Assembly: GCA_019510125.1 (NCBI GenBank)
Contig: JAEKKX010000003.1
Span: forward strand, 62,001 to 126,000
From: Lysobacterales bacterium
Lineage (GTDB): Bacteria; Pseudomonadota; Gammaproteobacteria; Xanthomonadales; Xanthomonadaceae
Direction of reading: 5' to 3'
Length of the DNA: 64,000 nucleotides
How positions within the stretch are numbered: the first letter of the stretch is position 1; every line of letters starts with the position of its first letter. The notes under the pieces were generated by a model that made no database searches, was not told the origin of the DNA, and saw only the letters and a list, made by a program, of their open reading frames with translations. This document shows, in pieces, positions 16,745 to 25,889 of this stretch. A program made the translations under genes and the position numbers.

Positions 16745-16895
16745 TTGGTAGAGCGGACTGACCAGCCTTCGGCTGTTGAACACCAGGCGGCTGCTCGTGC
16801 TTTGGTAGAGCGGCCTGACCAGCCTTCGGCTGTTGAACACCAGGCCGCTGCTCTTCTGTCGAGGTCAAAAGCAGCGGCCTGAAGGCCGCTCTACC
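16745..16895. repeat. Tandem 52-nt repeat plus inverted partner
   Basis: Two nearly identical 52-nt units (16745-16796 and 16802-16853, both starting TTGGTAGAGCGG and containing CAGCCTTCGGCTGTTGAACA) lie in tandem. At 16870-16895 a shorter inverted match (AGCAGCGGCCTGAAGGCCGC...) can pair with the start of either unit. Each unit also holds a small CAGCC-TTC-GGCTG hairpin. The array fills the gap between the DUF6868-like gene and lpxH, whose 3' ends converge here, and is probably a REP-type array. Confidence 0.75.
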
Positions 16896-16952
16896 GATAC
16901 GCTTGCGGAGACAGGATGGCGGCGTCTTGCCCCGCGCGGCGAGAACAGCGGG

Positions 16953-17699
16953 TCAGAGGGGCAGGGCGGACAATTCGGTCGCGCCGTCCGGCTGCACCCG
17001 CAGCACCGAGCCCTGCGTGTACCAGTCGCCCAGCACGATCCGCCGGCACGGGCGGCCATCGATGTCGAGCGCATGGATCGCCGGGCGGTGGGTGTGGCCG
17101 TGGATCAGCGTGTCCACGCCGTAGCGGGCAAGGGTCTCGTGCACGGCGTCGGGGGCGACGTCGGTGATCGTCTCGAACTGCGCACGGTCGTCGGTCTTCA
17201 TCGCCTGCTGGCGCTGGTGGCTGGCCGCGCGCGCCTGCGCCGCGAACGCGAGCCGCGTGGCCAGCGGCTGGGCGAGGAACTGCGCCTGCCACGCCGGCGC
17301 CCGGGTCTGCGCGCGGAACGCCTGGTAGGCCGCGTCGCCGGTGCACAGCGTGTCGCCGTGCATCAGCAGCACCGGATTGCCGTACAGCGGGACCACCGCG
17401 TGCTCGGGCAGCAGGCGCACGCCGGCGCGGCGGGCGAAGTCGCGGCCGACCAGGAAATCGCGGTTGCCGTGCTGGAAGGCCACCGGCACGCCGGCGTCCG
17501 CCAGCGCGCGCAGCTTCGACGCGACGAAGGCGCCGGTCGCGGACGGGTCGTCGTCGCCCACCCAGGCCTCGAACAGGTCGCCGAGGATGTACAGGGCGTC
17601 GGCCTTGCGCGCCTCGCCGTCGATGAAATCGCCGAACAGGCGGGTCACCTCGGGCCGTTCGGGGTCCAGGTGCAGGTCGGAGATGAACAGGGTCGTCAT
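16953..17699 (-). CDS. lpxH: UDP-2,3-diacylglucosamine diphosphatase
   Basis: A 248-residue peripheral membrane phosphodiesterase of lipid A synthesis that hydrolyses UDP-2,3-diacylglucosamine to lipid X and UMP. All metallophosphoesterase motifs are present in order: [32 protein letters not shown] and HGHTHRPA, which bind two manganese ions. Length fits the LpxH family (about 240 residues) rather than LpxI. The start is fixed by TACAAT ending six bases before the ATG, implying a leaderless transcript. It is divergent from gltX. The remaining LPS genes in the window (lptABC, kdsC, kdsD) are 43 kb away. Confidence 0.94.
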   Translation of the reverse strand: MTTLFISDLHLDPERPEVTRLFGDFIDGEARKADALYILGDLFEAWVGDDDPSATGAFVASKLRALADAGVPVAFQHGNRDFLVGRDFARRAGVRLLPEHAVVPLYGNPVLLMHGDTLCTGDAAYQAFRAQTRAPAWQAQFLAQPLATRLAFAAQARAASHQRQQAMKTDDRAQFETITDVAPDAVHETLARYGVDTLIHGHTHRPAIHALDIDGRPCRRIVLGDWYTQGSVLRVQPDGATELSALPL

Positions 17700-17705
17700 G
17701 GCGGC

Positions 17706-17711
17706 ATTGTA
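17706..17711 (-). promoter_or_regulatory. -10 element at the lpxH start
   Basis: TACAAT on the minus strand followed by six bases (GCCGCC) and the lpxH ATG. No ribosome binding site fits between, so a leaderless mRNA is expected. Confidence 0.6.
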
Positions 17712-17755
17712 GGGCGGCGGCGCAGGCGACGGGCCGGGCGACGCCGGCGGTCGGG

Positions 17756-17761
17756 TAAAAT
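17756..17761 (+). promoter_or_regulatory. -10 element upstream of gltX
   Basis: TAAAAT, 30 bases before the gltX ATG, in the 92-nt divergent gap with lpxH. It would give a 5' leader of about 24 nt. Confidence 0.5.
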
Positions 17762-17791
17762 GGCCGGCTTCACGCCGCCGATGCCGTCGCC

Positions 17792-19204
17792 ATGACCACC
17801 CGCACCCGTTTCGCCCCCAGTCCCACCGGCTACCTGCACATCGGCGGTGCGCGCACCGCGCTGTACTGCTGGCTGGCCGCGCGCCACGACGGCGGGCAGT
17901 TCGTGCTGCGGATCGAGGACACCGACCGCGAGCGCAGCACCCAGGGCGCGATCGACGCCATCCTCGACGCGATGGACTGGCTGGACCTCGGCTATGACGA
18001 AGGCCCGATCTACCAGACCCACCGCCTCGACCGCTATCGCGAGGTCGCCGAGCAGATGGTCGCCGCGGGCACGGCTTACTACGCCTACGAGACGAAGGAC
18101 GAACTGCAGGCGATGCGCGAGGCCGCCGAGGCCGCCAAGCTCAAGCCGCGCTACAACGGCGCGTACCGCGACGCGAACGCCGGCTTCCGCGACGACCCGA
18201 ACCGCGTCATCCGGTTCAAGAATCCGCTCGACGGCGCCGTCGCCTGGGACGACAAGGTCAAGGGCCGCATCGAGATCGCCAACAGCGAACTGGACGACCT
18301 GGTGATCTTCCGCTCCGACGGTTACGCCACCTACAACTTCGCGGTGGTCGTGGACGACATCGACATGGGCATCACCGACGTGGTGCGCGGCGACGACCAC
18401 GTCAACAACACGCCGCGGCAGATCAACATCTACCGGGCGCTCGGCGCACCCGTGCCGAACTTCGCGCATCTGCCGATGATCCTCGACGAGGAGGGCGCGA
18501 AGCTGTCCAAGCGCACCGGCGCCGCCGACGTGATGGGCTATCGCGACGCCGGCTACCTGCCGCATGCGCTGCTGAACTACCTGGTGCGCCTGGGCTGGTC
18601 GCATGGCGACCAGGAAATCTTCACCCGCGACGAGATGGTGGCGCTGTTCGAGCTGAAGGACGTGAATCCGAAGGCTTCGCGGCTGGACATGGCCAAGCTC
18701 GGCTGGCTCAACCAGCAGTACCTCAAGAGCGACGATCCCGAGGCCGTGGCGAAGCATCTGGTGTTCCATCTGGAGCGCGCGGGCTACGACCTGGCGAAGG
18801 GCCCGAGGCCTGCCGACCTCGTGATCGCCCTGCGCGACCGCGTGCAGACGCTGAAGGACATGGCCGAACGCGCCGCGGTGTGGTTCCAGCCGCTGACCGT
18901 CTACGACGAGGCCGCGGTCGCCAAGCACCTGAAGCCGGAAGCCGCCGCGCCGCTGGCCGACGCCCGCGATCGCCTCGCCGCGATCGCCGCCGCCGACTGG
19001 AGCGCCGACGCGGTGAGCGTCGCCCTGCACGCCACCGCCGAGGCCCTGGGCATCGGCATGGGCAAGGTCGCGCAGCCGATGCGGGTGGCGATCACCGGCA
19101 CCCAGGTCAGCCCGGACATCTCGCACACGGTGTTCCTCGCCGGCCGCGACGAGGCGCTGGCGCGCATCGACGCCGCGCTGGCGAAGATCGCGGCGGCGGG
19201 CTGA
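17792..19204 (+). CDS. gltX: Glutamate--tRNA ligase
   Basis: A 470-residue class I aminoacyl-tRNA synthetase charging tRNA-Glu. The HIGH-type motif is [11 protein letters not shown] and the KMSKS motif is KLSKRTGA. The catalytic-domain insert and C-terminal anticodon-binding helical domain (about 330-470) give the normal bacterial length. [20 protein letters not shown] is a conserved GluRS segment. The ribosome site is weak (GATGCC). It is followed after 71 nt by zur on the same strand, but the latter probably has its own start signals. Confidence 0.96.
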   Translation: MTTRTRFAPSPTGYLHIGGARTALYCWLAARHDGGQFVLRIEDTDRERSTQGAIDAILDAMDWLDLGYDEGPIYQTHRLDRYREVAEQMVAAGTAYYAYETKDELQAMREAAEAAKLKPRYNGAYRDANAGFRDDPNRVIRFKNPLDGAVAWDDKVKGRIEIANSELDDLVIFRSDGYATYNFAVVVDDIDMGITDVVRGDDHVNNTPRQINIYRALGAPVPNFAHLPMILDEEGAKLSKRTGAADVMGYRDAGYLPHALLNYLVRLGWSHGDQEIFTRDEMVALFELKDVNPKASRLDMAKLGWLNQQYLKSDDPEAVAKHLVFHLERAGYDLAKGPRPADLVIALRDRVQTLKDMAERAAVWFQPLTVYDEAAVAKHLKPEAAAPLADARDRLAAIAAADWSADAVSVALHATAEALGIGMGKVAQPMRVAITGTQVSPDISHTVFLAGRDEALARIDAALAKIAAAG

Positions 19205-19275
19205 ACGACGCCTCCGTCGGGCGCGTCCGTCGGCGCGGGGTTGAGTCGCCGCGCGCGCGTCGCCATCATCCGGCC

Positions 19276-19779
19276 ATGGCCCACGACCACTGCACCGATC
19301 CGCACCATCACGTCCACGACGCCCCGGGCTTCGTGGCCGCGGTGGAGCGCGCCTGCCGCGAACGCGGGCTGCGGCTGACCCCGATCCGCGCCAAGGTGCT
19401 GGGCCTGATCGCCGCGCAGGGCAAGCCGATCAAGGCCTACGACCTGCTCGACCGGATCCGCGCCGACAAGCTCGACGACGAGGACAGCGCCGGCTCCGCG
19501 GCGCCGCCGACGGTCTACCGCGCGCTGGATTTCCTGCTCGCCAACGGCTTCATCCACAAGCTCGAATCGGTCAACGCCTTCGTCGCCTGCCACCACCCGA
19601 GCACGGCGCAGCATTCGGTGCCGTTCCTGATCTGCGACCGCTGCCATTCGGCGGTGGAGCTGGAGGACGAGCGCATCGTCGCGCTGCTCGACGAGAAGGC
19701 CCGCGCGCTCGGCTTCGTGCCGCAGGCGCAGACGCTGGAAGTCCACGGGCTCTGCGCCCGCTGCGCCGGCGCCGGCTGA
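19276..19779 (+). CDS. zur: Fur-family zinc-uptake repressor (Zur)
   Basis: A 167-residue Fur-family regulator. The N-terminus is His-rich (MAHDHCTDPHHHVHDA), then a winged-helix domain (LRLTPIRAKVLGLIAAQGKPIKAYDLLDRI...TVYRALDFLLANGFIHKLES) and a dimerisation domain with two CxxC pairs (ICDRC and LCARC) that hold structural zinc. CHHPST carries regulatory-site ligands. The zinc assignment over iron rests on sequence and, more strongly, on its neighbours: a ZnuD-like receptor, ZnuA-like and ZnuB-like proteins and two Zur-box-like palindromes. A weak -10-like CATCAT ends six bases before the ATG, so this may be another leaderless gene. Confidence 0.9.
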   Translation: MAHDHCTDPHHHVHDAPGFVAAVERACRERGLRLTPIRAKVLGLIAAQGKPIKAYDLLDRIRADKLDDEDSAGSAAPPTVYRALDFLLANGFIHKLESVNAFVACHHPSTAQHSVPFLICDRCHSAVELEDERIVALLDEKARALGFVPQAQTLEVHGLCARCAGAG

Positions 19780-19927
19780 TTCGACCCGCGGGCGCGCCGG
19801 GTCGCCCGGCACGCGCCGATCCCGACCTCAAAAGCCGCGCGCGCCGCGTCCCGGGGGGGAGAGGTCCTCCGGATGCGCGACGCGCGCGGGTCGAACGCTG
19901 GGCGGTCGAAACCGGCGCGGTCCGGAC

Positions 19928-21967
19928 TCAGAAGAACACGCGCACGCCCGCCGCCACGCCGCGCCCCGGCAGCACCACGTTGTCCTTCAGGAACGAGGTG
20001 TGCACGCGGCCGACCTGGTCGGTGAGGTTGGTGCCGTCGGCGAAGACCTCCCAGCCCAGGTTCGACGTGTCCCAGTGATAGGCGAAATGGGCATCGACGA
20101 AGGTGTAGCCGGGGGTCCGGGTTTCGCCCGGCGCGACGTCGTCCTGGGCCATCACCCGGGTCGCGCCGAGGCTGGCGCGCCAGGCGTCGGCGGTCCAGCG
20201 CAGGTCCAGTCCGAACCGGCCCGGCGCCACCCGCGGCAGGGATTCGCCGCCGTCCAGTTCGCCGCGGACGCGGTCGCCGAACGCGCGCAGGTCCAGCCGA
20301 CCGCGCGCGTCGTCGATCAGGTGGGCGGTGATTTCCGCCTCGATCCCGCGGAAACGGGCGTCCGCCTGCGACCACTGGCGGATCGGCAGCGCCTCGGCGT
20401 CCGGGGTCGTCGCGCCGGTGTCGACCAGGTAGATGAAGCCCTTGAAGTCGGTCCGGTAGATCGCGGCCTTGGCTTCGAAGCGCTTGCCGTGGTGGTGCAG
20501 GCCCAGTTCGGCCTGGTCGGCGCGCTCCTCGCGCATGAACGGATCGCCGATCTCGAACGAGGCGGTCGCCGCGTGCGGCCCGTTCGCGTACAGCTCCTCC
20601 TCGGCGGGCGCGCGTTCGGCGCGGTCGAGGTTGAGGCTCAGCCGCCAGGCGTCGGCGAATTTCCAGACGGCGCCGGCGGAGTAGCTCTTCGGCGAGAAAT
20701 TGCGCACCGCGCCGCCGTTCGGGGCGGTGCGCACGCGGTCGGCGCGGGCGCCGAGGTCGAACTGGAACGCGCCGTAGTCGCCGTGTTCGATCCAGAACAC
20801 GCCGCTCGAACGGGTGCTGGTGCGCGGCACGAACGCTTCCTCGCCGATCGCCTCGAAGGTGCGGTCGCCGAACTGCGCGCCGAGCGCGCCGGTCCAGGCG
20901 CCGAACGGCTTCATCGTCAGTTCGATCCGACCGTCGGTGGCCTCGTTGACGAAATGCGTGCCGACCTCGCTGCCTTCGAACTCGGTGTGTTCGTAGTGGG
21001 TGTCGGCGACGCTGATCCGCGCGCCCTGGAAGATCCAGAACGGACGGTTCACGCCGGCCTTCAGCTCGCCGCGCGTCTGCAGCATGTCGAGGTGGACGCT
21101 CGGCTCGCCGAGGGCGGCGTCCCCGGGTTCGCCGGGATTGCCGTAGCGGTCCTGGTAGCGCGAGGCGGACACGCCCAGGAATCCGTCCTGGCCGACCCAC
21201 GACGCCGCCAGCGCGCCGGTGCGCGTATGCACGAAGCTGTTGTCCTGGCGCCCGTCCGGCGTGTCGTAGTCGTCCGATTCGCGGTAGACGCCGTCGGCGT
21301 GCAGCACCAGCGCGCCGTCGGCGCCGGAGGCGTCGACCCGGGCCATCGCGGTGCGGCCCCGGTCGGCCGTGCCGTAGCGCACTTCGGCGCGGCCGCTGAC
21401 GGCGTCGTCGAGCGGACGTTCGGCGATGCGGCCGTCGACCACGTTCACCACGCCGCCGATCGCGCCGCTGCCATAGAGCAGGGTGGCCGGGCCCTTCAGC
21501 ACTTCGATCTGGTCGGCGAGGAAGGGTTCGACCGCGGTGGCGTGGTCCTGGCTGATCGTCGAGACGTCCTGGCTGGCGAGGCCGCCGTTCAGCACGCCGA
21601 CGCGGGGGCCGTCGAGGCCGCGGATGATCGGCCGGCCGACGCCGGCGCCGAAATTCGAGCTCTGCACGCCGGGCAGCCGGCTCAGCGTGTCGCCGAGGGT
21701 CGCGCCCTTGTCGCGGTCCAGCGCTTCGCCGGTCAGGACTTCGGTCGGCTGGCTCAGCTCCTCGGCGGTCTGCCGCAGCGGGCTGGCGGTGACCACGACG
21801 GCGTCGAGATCGCGCGCCTCGTGATGGCGGGCGTCCTGGCCGTCGCCGTCGTCGGCGGCCGAGGCCGCGGCGGGCAGCGCCAGCGCCAGTGCGAGCCACA
21901 GCGGCGCGCGGGAAGGGAAACGGCGGCCGGCGCGGCCGGGGCGGGCGGGTCTGAACATGCGTCGCAT
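19928..21967 (-). CDS. TonB-dependent zinc receptor, ZnuD-like
   Basis: A 679-residue outer-membrane receptor: signal peptide ending AAASA, TonB-box-like DLDAVVVTASPL, plug domain (about 50-160, with RLPGVQSSNFGAG, IIRGLDGPRV and IEVLKGPATLLYGSGAIGGVVNVVDGRI) and a 22-strand barrel ending in an aromatic Phe (VRVFF). The plug segments resemble those of the ZnuD group. His/Asp-rich stretches (GQDARHHEARD) could bind zinc. The gene converges on zur and diverges from the znu genes across a gap holding two Zur-box-like sites, one 26 nt before this start. Two ATGs (21967 and 21958) are possible. Zinc as cargo is inferred from context. Confidence 0.88.
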   Translation of the reverse strand: MRRMFRPARPGRAGRRFPSRAPLWLALALALPAAASAADDGDGQDARHHEARDLDAVVVTASPLRQTAEELSQPTEVLTGEALDRDKGATLGDTLSRLPGVQSSNFGAGVGRPIIRGLDGPRVGVLNGGLASQDVSTISQDHATAVEPFLADQIEVLKGPATLLYGSGAIGGVVNVVDGRIAERPLDDAVSGRAEVRYGTADRGRTAMARVDASGADGALVLHADGVYRESDDYDTPDGRQDNSFVHTRTGALAASWVGQDGFLGVSASRYQDRYGNPGEPGDAALGEPSVHLDMLQTRGELKAGVNRPFWIFQGARISVADTHYEHTEFEGSEVGTHFVNEATDGRIELTMKPFGAWTGALGAQFGDRTFEAIGEEAFVPRTSTRSSGVFWIEHGDYGAFQFDLGARADRVRTAPNGGAVRNFSPKSYSAGAVWKFADAWRLSLNLDRAERAPAEEELYANGPHAATASFEIGDPFMREERADQAELGLHHHGKRFEAKAAIYRTDFKGFIYLVDTGATTPDAEALPIRQWSQADARFRGIEAEITAHLIDDARGRLDLRAFGDRVRGELDGGESLPRVAPGRFGLDLRWTADAWRASLGATRVMAQDDVAPGETRTPGYTFVDAHFAYHWDTSNLGWEVFADGTNLTDQVGRVHTSFLKDNVVLPGRGVAAGVRVFF

Positions 21968-21992
21968 CCGTCGGGGAGAGAGGGCTTCAATA

Positions 21993-22007
21993 TGTTATAA
22001 CATTACA
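21993..22007. promoter_or_regulatory. Zur-box-like operator of the TonB receptor
   Basis: TGTTATAACATTACA differs at two of 15 positions from the E. coli Zur consensus core (TGTTATAATATAACA, from memory) and contains the perfect 12-bp palindrome ATGTTATAACAT (21992-22003). It is AT-rich in an otherwise GC-rich region and sits 26 nt upstream of the receptor ATG, where it would cover its promoter. Confidence 0.75.
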
Positions 22008-22118
22008 AAATTGACCCCACCCAGAAGTCATGCCCGCCGAGCTAGCCCCCCAGCGGCGCAACGGCAGGCCGAACGGCCTCGCCGCGACTGGCTTGCTGGC
22101 CCGTCCGCATGCGATCAT

Positions 22119-22133
22119 TGTTACGTTATAACC
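22119..22133. promoter_or_regulatory. Second Zur-box-like operator, facing the znu operon
   Basis: TGTTACGTTATAACC keeps the inverted GTTA/TAAC halves and matches 11 of 15 positions of the same consensus. It lies 27 nt before the ATG of the porin-like gene that heads the rightward operon, suggesting that both divergent units are repressed by the same regulator. Confidence 0.65.
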
Positions 22134-22159
22134 ATGCAATACCGACCTTCGGGACGAAC

Positions 22160-23602
22160 ATGAAAAACAGTCTGTCGGGCTTCTGTGTCGTGGCCGCGCT
22201 CTCCTGCACGCCCGCGTTCGCGGCTTCTCCTGCGCCCGCCGCGCCCGCGCAGGCCACCGTCGACGCCATGGCCGAGCAGCTCCGCGCCCTGCGCGCCGAA
22301 GTCGAGGCGCTGCGCCGGGAAACCGAGGCGAACCGGGCCGAGCTCGCGCGCCTGCGTGGGCAGGCGCCGGCCGCGCCGGTCGCGCCCCCCGCCGACGACG
22401 TCGCCGCGGTGGCCGCGGACGATGTCGCCGCCGACGACCTGGCCGCGCCCGACACCGGCGTCGCCGATGCCGCGCCGGCCTCCGTCGCCGCCGCGCCGGA
22501 CGCGTCCTCCGGCGGCAACAACGCCAACGCCTTCAACCCGGCGATCAGCCTGATCCTCAACGGCAGCTACAGCCACCATTCGCTCGATCCGGACGTCTAT
22601 GCCCGCGCCGGTTTCCCGCTGGTCGGCGAGGGCGGTCCGTCGCCGCAGGGCCTGTCGCTGGGCGAGAGCGAGCTGTCGATGTCGGCGAACATCGACGACA
22701 AGTTCTACGGCCAGATCACGCTGGCGGTGGGCAGCGAGGACGGCGAGGACCATCTCGGCGTCGAGGAGGCCTTCGTCGACGCCACCGCGCTGCCGGCCGG
22801 CTTCAACCTGCGCCTGGGCCGGTTCTACTCGAACATCGGCTACCTCAACAGCCACCACACCCACACCGACAACTTCGCCGACCGCCCGCTGGCCTACCAG
22901 GCGTTCCTCGGCAACCAGTACGGCGACGACGGCGTGCAACTGCGCTGGCTGGCGCCGACGCCGTTCTTCCTCGAATTCGGCGGCGAAGTGTTCCGCGGCG
23001 ATCGTTTCCCGGCCGCGCGTGCGCAGAACGGCGGCATCGGCACGCGCAGCCTGTTCGCGCACCTCGGCGGTTCGGTCGGCAGCGAGAGCGAATGGCTGGC
23101 CGGCGTGTCGATGCTGCACACCCGCGCCGACGGCGCCGAGGACGGGTTCAGCGGCAAGGGCCGGCTGTACCTGGCCGACGCGACCTGGAAGTGGGCGCCG
23201 CAGGGCAACTTCAAGGACGGCGGCGTGACCCTGCGCGGCGAGTATTTCCACGAGGATCGCGACGGCGCCTACATCGATCCCGACGACGCCACGATCACCG
23301 CGCCGTGGAACGGCCGGCGCCGCGGCGTCTATGCCGAAGCCGTGTACCGCTTCAACCGCACCTGGGACATCGGCTATCGCTACGACCGCCTGTGGGCGGG
23401 CGATGGCGACGCGCTCGCCACGCCGTTCGCCAGCCGCTTCGATCCCTCGCGCCACAGCGCCGAGCTGACCTGGCGCAACAGCGAATTCAGCCTCTTCCGC
23501 CTGCAGTTCAGCCGCGACCGTCCCAACGCCGACGACACCGACAGCGCCGTCACCCTGCAGTACCAGACCAGCCTCGGCGCGCACGGCGCCCACAAGTTCT
23601 GA
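22160..23602 (+). CDS. Zinc-operon outer-membrane porin-like protein
   Basis: A 480-residue protein with signal peptide (cleavage near AFAAS), a short coiled coil (about 34-75, TVDAMAEQLRALRAEVEALR), an Ala/Asp-rich linker and a C-terminal beta-barrel of about 350 residues ending in Phe. The coiled coil plus barrel resembles phosphate-selective or DcaP-type porins. NSHHTHTDNFADRPL puts several histidines in a loop that could bind metal. It heads the operon with the ZnuA-like gene 13 nt downstream, and a Zur-box-like site lies 27 nt upstream. Related proteins are commonly found beside zinc transporter genes, so a role in metal entry is likely but not shown. Confidence 0.75.
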   Translation: MKNSLSGFCVVAALSCTPAFAASPAPAAPAQATVDAMAEQLRALRAEVEALRRETEANRAELARLRGQAPAAPVAPPADDVAAVAADDVAADDLAAPDTGVADAAPASVAAAPDASSGGNNANAFNPAISLILNGSYSHHSLDPDVYARAGFPLVGEGGPSPQGLSLGESELSMSANIDDKFYGQITLAVGSEDGEDHLGVEEAFVDATALPAGFNLRLGRFYSNIGYLNSHHTHTDNFADRPLAYQAFLGNQYGDDGVQLRWLAPTPFFLEFGGEVFRGDRFPAARAQNGGIGTRSLFAHLGGSVGSESEWLAGVSMLHTRADGAEDGFSGKGRLYLADATWKWAPQGNFKDGGVTLRGEYFHEDRDGAYIDPDDATITAPWNGRRRGVYAEAVYRFNRTWDIGYRYDRLWAGDGDALATPFASRFDPSRHSAELTWRNSEFSLFRLQFSRDRPNADDTDSAVTLQYQTSLGAHGAHKF

Positions 23603-23615
23603 GGAACGCATCCCC

Positions 23616-24539
23616 ATGTCCGCCGCCACCCTCCCGTCCATCGCCTTCCGCGTGTTCCTGCCGCTGCTGCTCGGCGCCGCCGTCGTGGCCCCGGCGCAGG
23701 CCAGGCTGCGCGTGTTCGCCTGCGAACCCGAATGGGGCTCGCTGGTCCACGAACTCGCCGGCGACAAGGTCGACGTCGACGTCGCCACGTCCGCGCTGCA
23801 GGACGTCCACGTCATCGAGGCCAAGCCCAGCCTGATCGCCAAGCTGCGCGCGGCCGACCTGCTGGTCTGCACCGGCGCCGAGCTCGAGGTCGGCTGGCTG
23901 CCGCAGTTGATCCGCCAGTCCGGCAACACCAAGGTCGCCTCGGGCCCGGGCGCGTTCATGGCCGCGATGCAGGTGAAGACGCTGGAGAAGCCGACCGCGC
24001 TGGATCGCGCCAACGGCGACGTGCATCCGGACGGCAACCCGCACGTGCAGCTCGATCCGCGCCGGGTGCTGGTCATCGCCCAGCGCCTCGACGCGCGCCT
24101 GGCCCAGCTCGATCCGGCCAACGCCGCGGTCTACCAGCAGCGCCTCGCCGACTTCTCCGGCCGCTGGACCGCCGCGATGAAGCGCTGGCAGGCGCAGGCC
24201 GCGCCGCTGCGCGGCCGCAAGGTCGTGGTCCACCACATCAGTTGGGTGTACCTGTGGGATTGGCTGGGGATCCAGCAGATCGGCGCGCTGGAGCCCAAGC
24301 CGGGCGTGCCGCCGACCAGCGCCCACCTCTCGGGCCTGATCGCGACCACCAAGGCCTCGAACACGCTGGCGATCATCAACGCCGCCTACCAGGACCCGAA
24401 GCCGGCCGAGTGGCTGTCCGGACGCACCGGCGTGCCCGCGGTGACCCTGCCGTACACGGTCGGCGGCGACGCCCAGTCGAAGGACCTGTTCGGCCTGTTC
24501 GACTCGACCATCGCCAAACTGCTCGGAGCGGCCAAGTGA
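23616..24539 (+). CDS. ZnuA-like metal-binding protein
   Basis: A 307-residue periplasmic solute-binding protein of the cluster A-I (TroA/ZnuA/AdcA) type that should carry zinc to a membrane permease. Signal peptide ends AQARL. Candidate ligands are His65 (DVHVIEAKPS), His143 (NPHVQLDP), His206/207 (VVHHISW) and Glu226, with a conserved LEPKPGVPPTSAHL segment. The long His/Asp-rich flexible loop typical of ZnuA is missing. GAGGAACG precedes the ATG. The next gene overlaps its stop codon (GTGA), so the binding protein and permease are translationally coupled. Confidence 0.87.
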   Translation: MSAATLPSIAFRVFLPLLLGAAVVAPAQARLRVFACEPEWGSLVHELAGDKVDVDVATSALQDVHVIEAKPSLIAKLRAADLLVCTGAELEVGWLPQLIRQSGNTKVASGPGAFMAAMQVKTLEKPTALDRANGDVHPDGNPHVQLDPRRVLVIAQRLDARLAQLDPANAAVYQQRLADFSGRWTAAMKRWQAQAAPLRGRKVVVHHISWVYLWDWLGIQQIGALEPKPGVPPTSAHLSGLIATTKASNTLAIINAAYQDPKPAEWLSGRTGVPAVTLPYTVGGDAQSKDLFGLFDSTIAKLLGAAK

Positions 24540-25342
24540 CCCTGAACTGGGAAGGCCTGGACGTCTCGATCCTCGGCCCGGCCTGCGTCGCCGGGTTGAT
24601 CGTGCTGTCCACCCACGTGCCGCTGGGCCGCCAGGTGCTGGCGCGCGGGATCATCTTCATCGACCTGGCGATCGCGCAGGTCGCCGGCCTCGGCGTGATC
24701 CTGGCGCAGTTCCTCGGCGTCGACGAACACGGCTACGGCGTGCAGGTCGCCGCGGCCGCGGCCGGCCTGCTCGGCGCGGCCCTGCTGTCGTGGACCGACA
24801 GGCGCTGGCCGAAATACCAGGAGCCGTTGATCGGCACCCTGTTCGTGCTCGCCGCCACCGGCAGCCTGCTGCTGCTGGCGAACAATCCGCAGGGCGGCGA
24901 ACACCTCAAGGACCTGCTGGTCGGCCAGATCCTGTGGGTCAGCTACGGCCAGTTGATCCCGGCGGCGCTGCTGTCGGCGCTGCTGCTGGCGGTGATGGTC
25001 TGGAAGCGCGGCGAGCCGCGCGGGCTGCTGTTCTACGGCCTGTTCGCGCTGGCGATCACCGCGTCGGTGCAACTGGTCGGCGTGTACCTGGTGTTCGCCA
25101 GCCTGATCGTCCCGGCGCTGGGCACGGTCAGCCTCGGGCGGCGGCTGGGCGCGGCCTACGCGATCGGCGTCGCCGGCTACGTCTCGGGGCTGGTGCTGTC
25201 GGCGTTGCTCGACCTGCCCAGCGGCGCGATGATCGTCTGGACCCTGGTCGGCTGCGCGCTGCTGGCGCAGGCGTTCGCGCTGGGCCGCCGCGACGGCCGC
25301 AGCGACCGTCGCGAAGCGGGCGGGGCATCCGCGGAGGCATGA
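24536..25342 (+). CDS. ABC-3 family metal permease (ZnuB-like)
   Basis: A 268-residue integral membrane protein with about seven or eight hydrophobic helices, typical of ZnuB/TroC permeases. Family-like segments include IFIDLAIAQVAGLGVILAQF, VGQILWVSYGQL and VYLVFASLIVPALGTV. The start is a GTG overlapping the stop of the binding-protein gene. An ABC permease needs an ATPase, normally znuC between or beside these genes, yet none exists in this operon or anywhere in the window. Either a distant ATPase serves it or the permease works in another way. The stop overlaps the ATG of the next gene. Confidence 0.87.
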   Translation: MTLNWEGLDVSILGPACVAGLIVLSTHVPLGRQVLARGIIFIDLAIAQVAGLGVILAQFLGVDEHGYGVQVAAAAAGLLGAALLSWTDRRWPKYQEPLIGTLFVLAATGSLLLLANNPQGGEHLKDLLVGQILWVSYGQLIPAALLSALLLAVMVWKRGEPRGLLFYGLFALAITASVQLVGVYLVFASLIVPALGTVSLGRRLGAAYAIGVAGYVSGLVLSALLDLPSGAMIVWTLVGCALLAQAFALGRRDGRSDRREAGGASAEA

Positions 25343-25752
25343 GCGTCGTCATGGAACATCGCTATCGGGTCCTGCTCGACCGGCTCGGGGCGGCCGGGTC
25401 CTTCCTGTGCGCGATCCACTGCGCGCTGCTGCCGATGCTGATCGCGATCCTGCCCAGCCTCGGCGTGGCGACCTGGCTCGGCGACAACGCCGAGGAATGG
25501 TTCGTGATCTTCGCCTCGATGGTCGGCCTGTTCAGCGTGGTCTGGGGCTATCGCCGGCACCGCGAAGTCCGCGCCCTGGGGCTGCTGCTGCCGGGACTGG
25601 CGGCGCTGTGGTTCGGCGTCCTCTACCCGCCGCTGCACGCCACGGTGCTCCCGCACGCCGCGGTAATGACGGTCGGCGGCACCCTGGTCGCGCTGGCCCA
25701 CCTGGCCAACCTGCGCCTGACCCACCTGGCGGCCGAGGTCGACGCCGGCTGA
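25339..25752 (+). CDS. MerC-domain membrane protein
   Basis: A 137-residue protein with four hydrophobic segments and a cysteine motif near the start (FLCAIHCALLPML) at the position where MerC mercury transporters bind metal. The ATG overlaps the permease stop as ATGA, so it is the last gene of the zinc operon. MerC-like proteins without mer genes are often found in zinc-regulated operons, and a role in metal handling is inferred from this context only. GGAGG next to the ATG supports the start; a second ATG at 25351 is possible. Confidence 0.8.
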   Translation: MSVVMEHRYRVLLDRLGAAGSFLCAIHCALLPMLIAILPSLGVATWLGDNAEEWFVIFASMVGLFSVVWGYRRHREVRALGLLLPGLAALWFGVLYPPLHATVLPHAAVMTVGGTLVALAHLANLRLTHLAAEVDAG

Positions 25753-25889
25753 GGCCGGGCGGGGCCGGCACGCCCCCGGCGGGCCTGCCCGGCCCCGGCG
25801 TGGTAGCATGCGCGGCCCGCGGACCGCCGCGGATCCATTGCAGCACACGTTCACATCGCTTCAAGACAGACATCGACGAGGATTTCGAC

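Noticed and set aside
16745-16895. CRISPR-like array
   Set aside because: Only two units with a five-base gap and no unique spacers; no cas genes in the window.
20000-22000. Plus-strand 666-codon frame opposite the TonB receptor
   Set aside because: Shadow frame; the minus strand encodes a complete receptor with plug and barrel features and a signal peptide.
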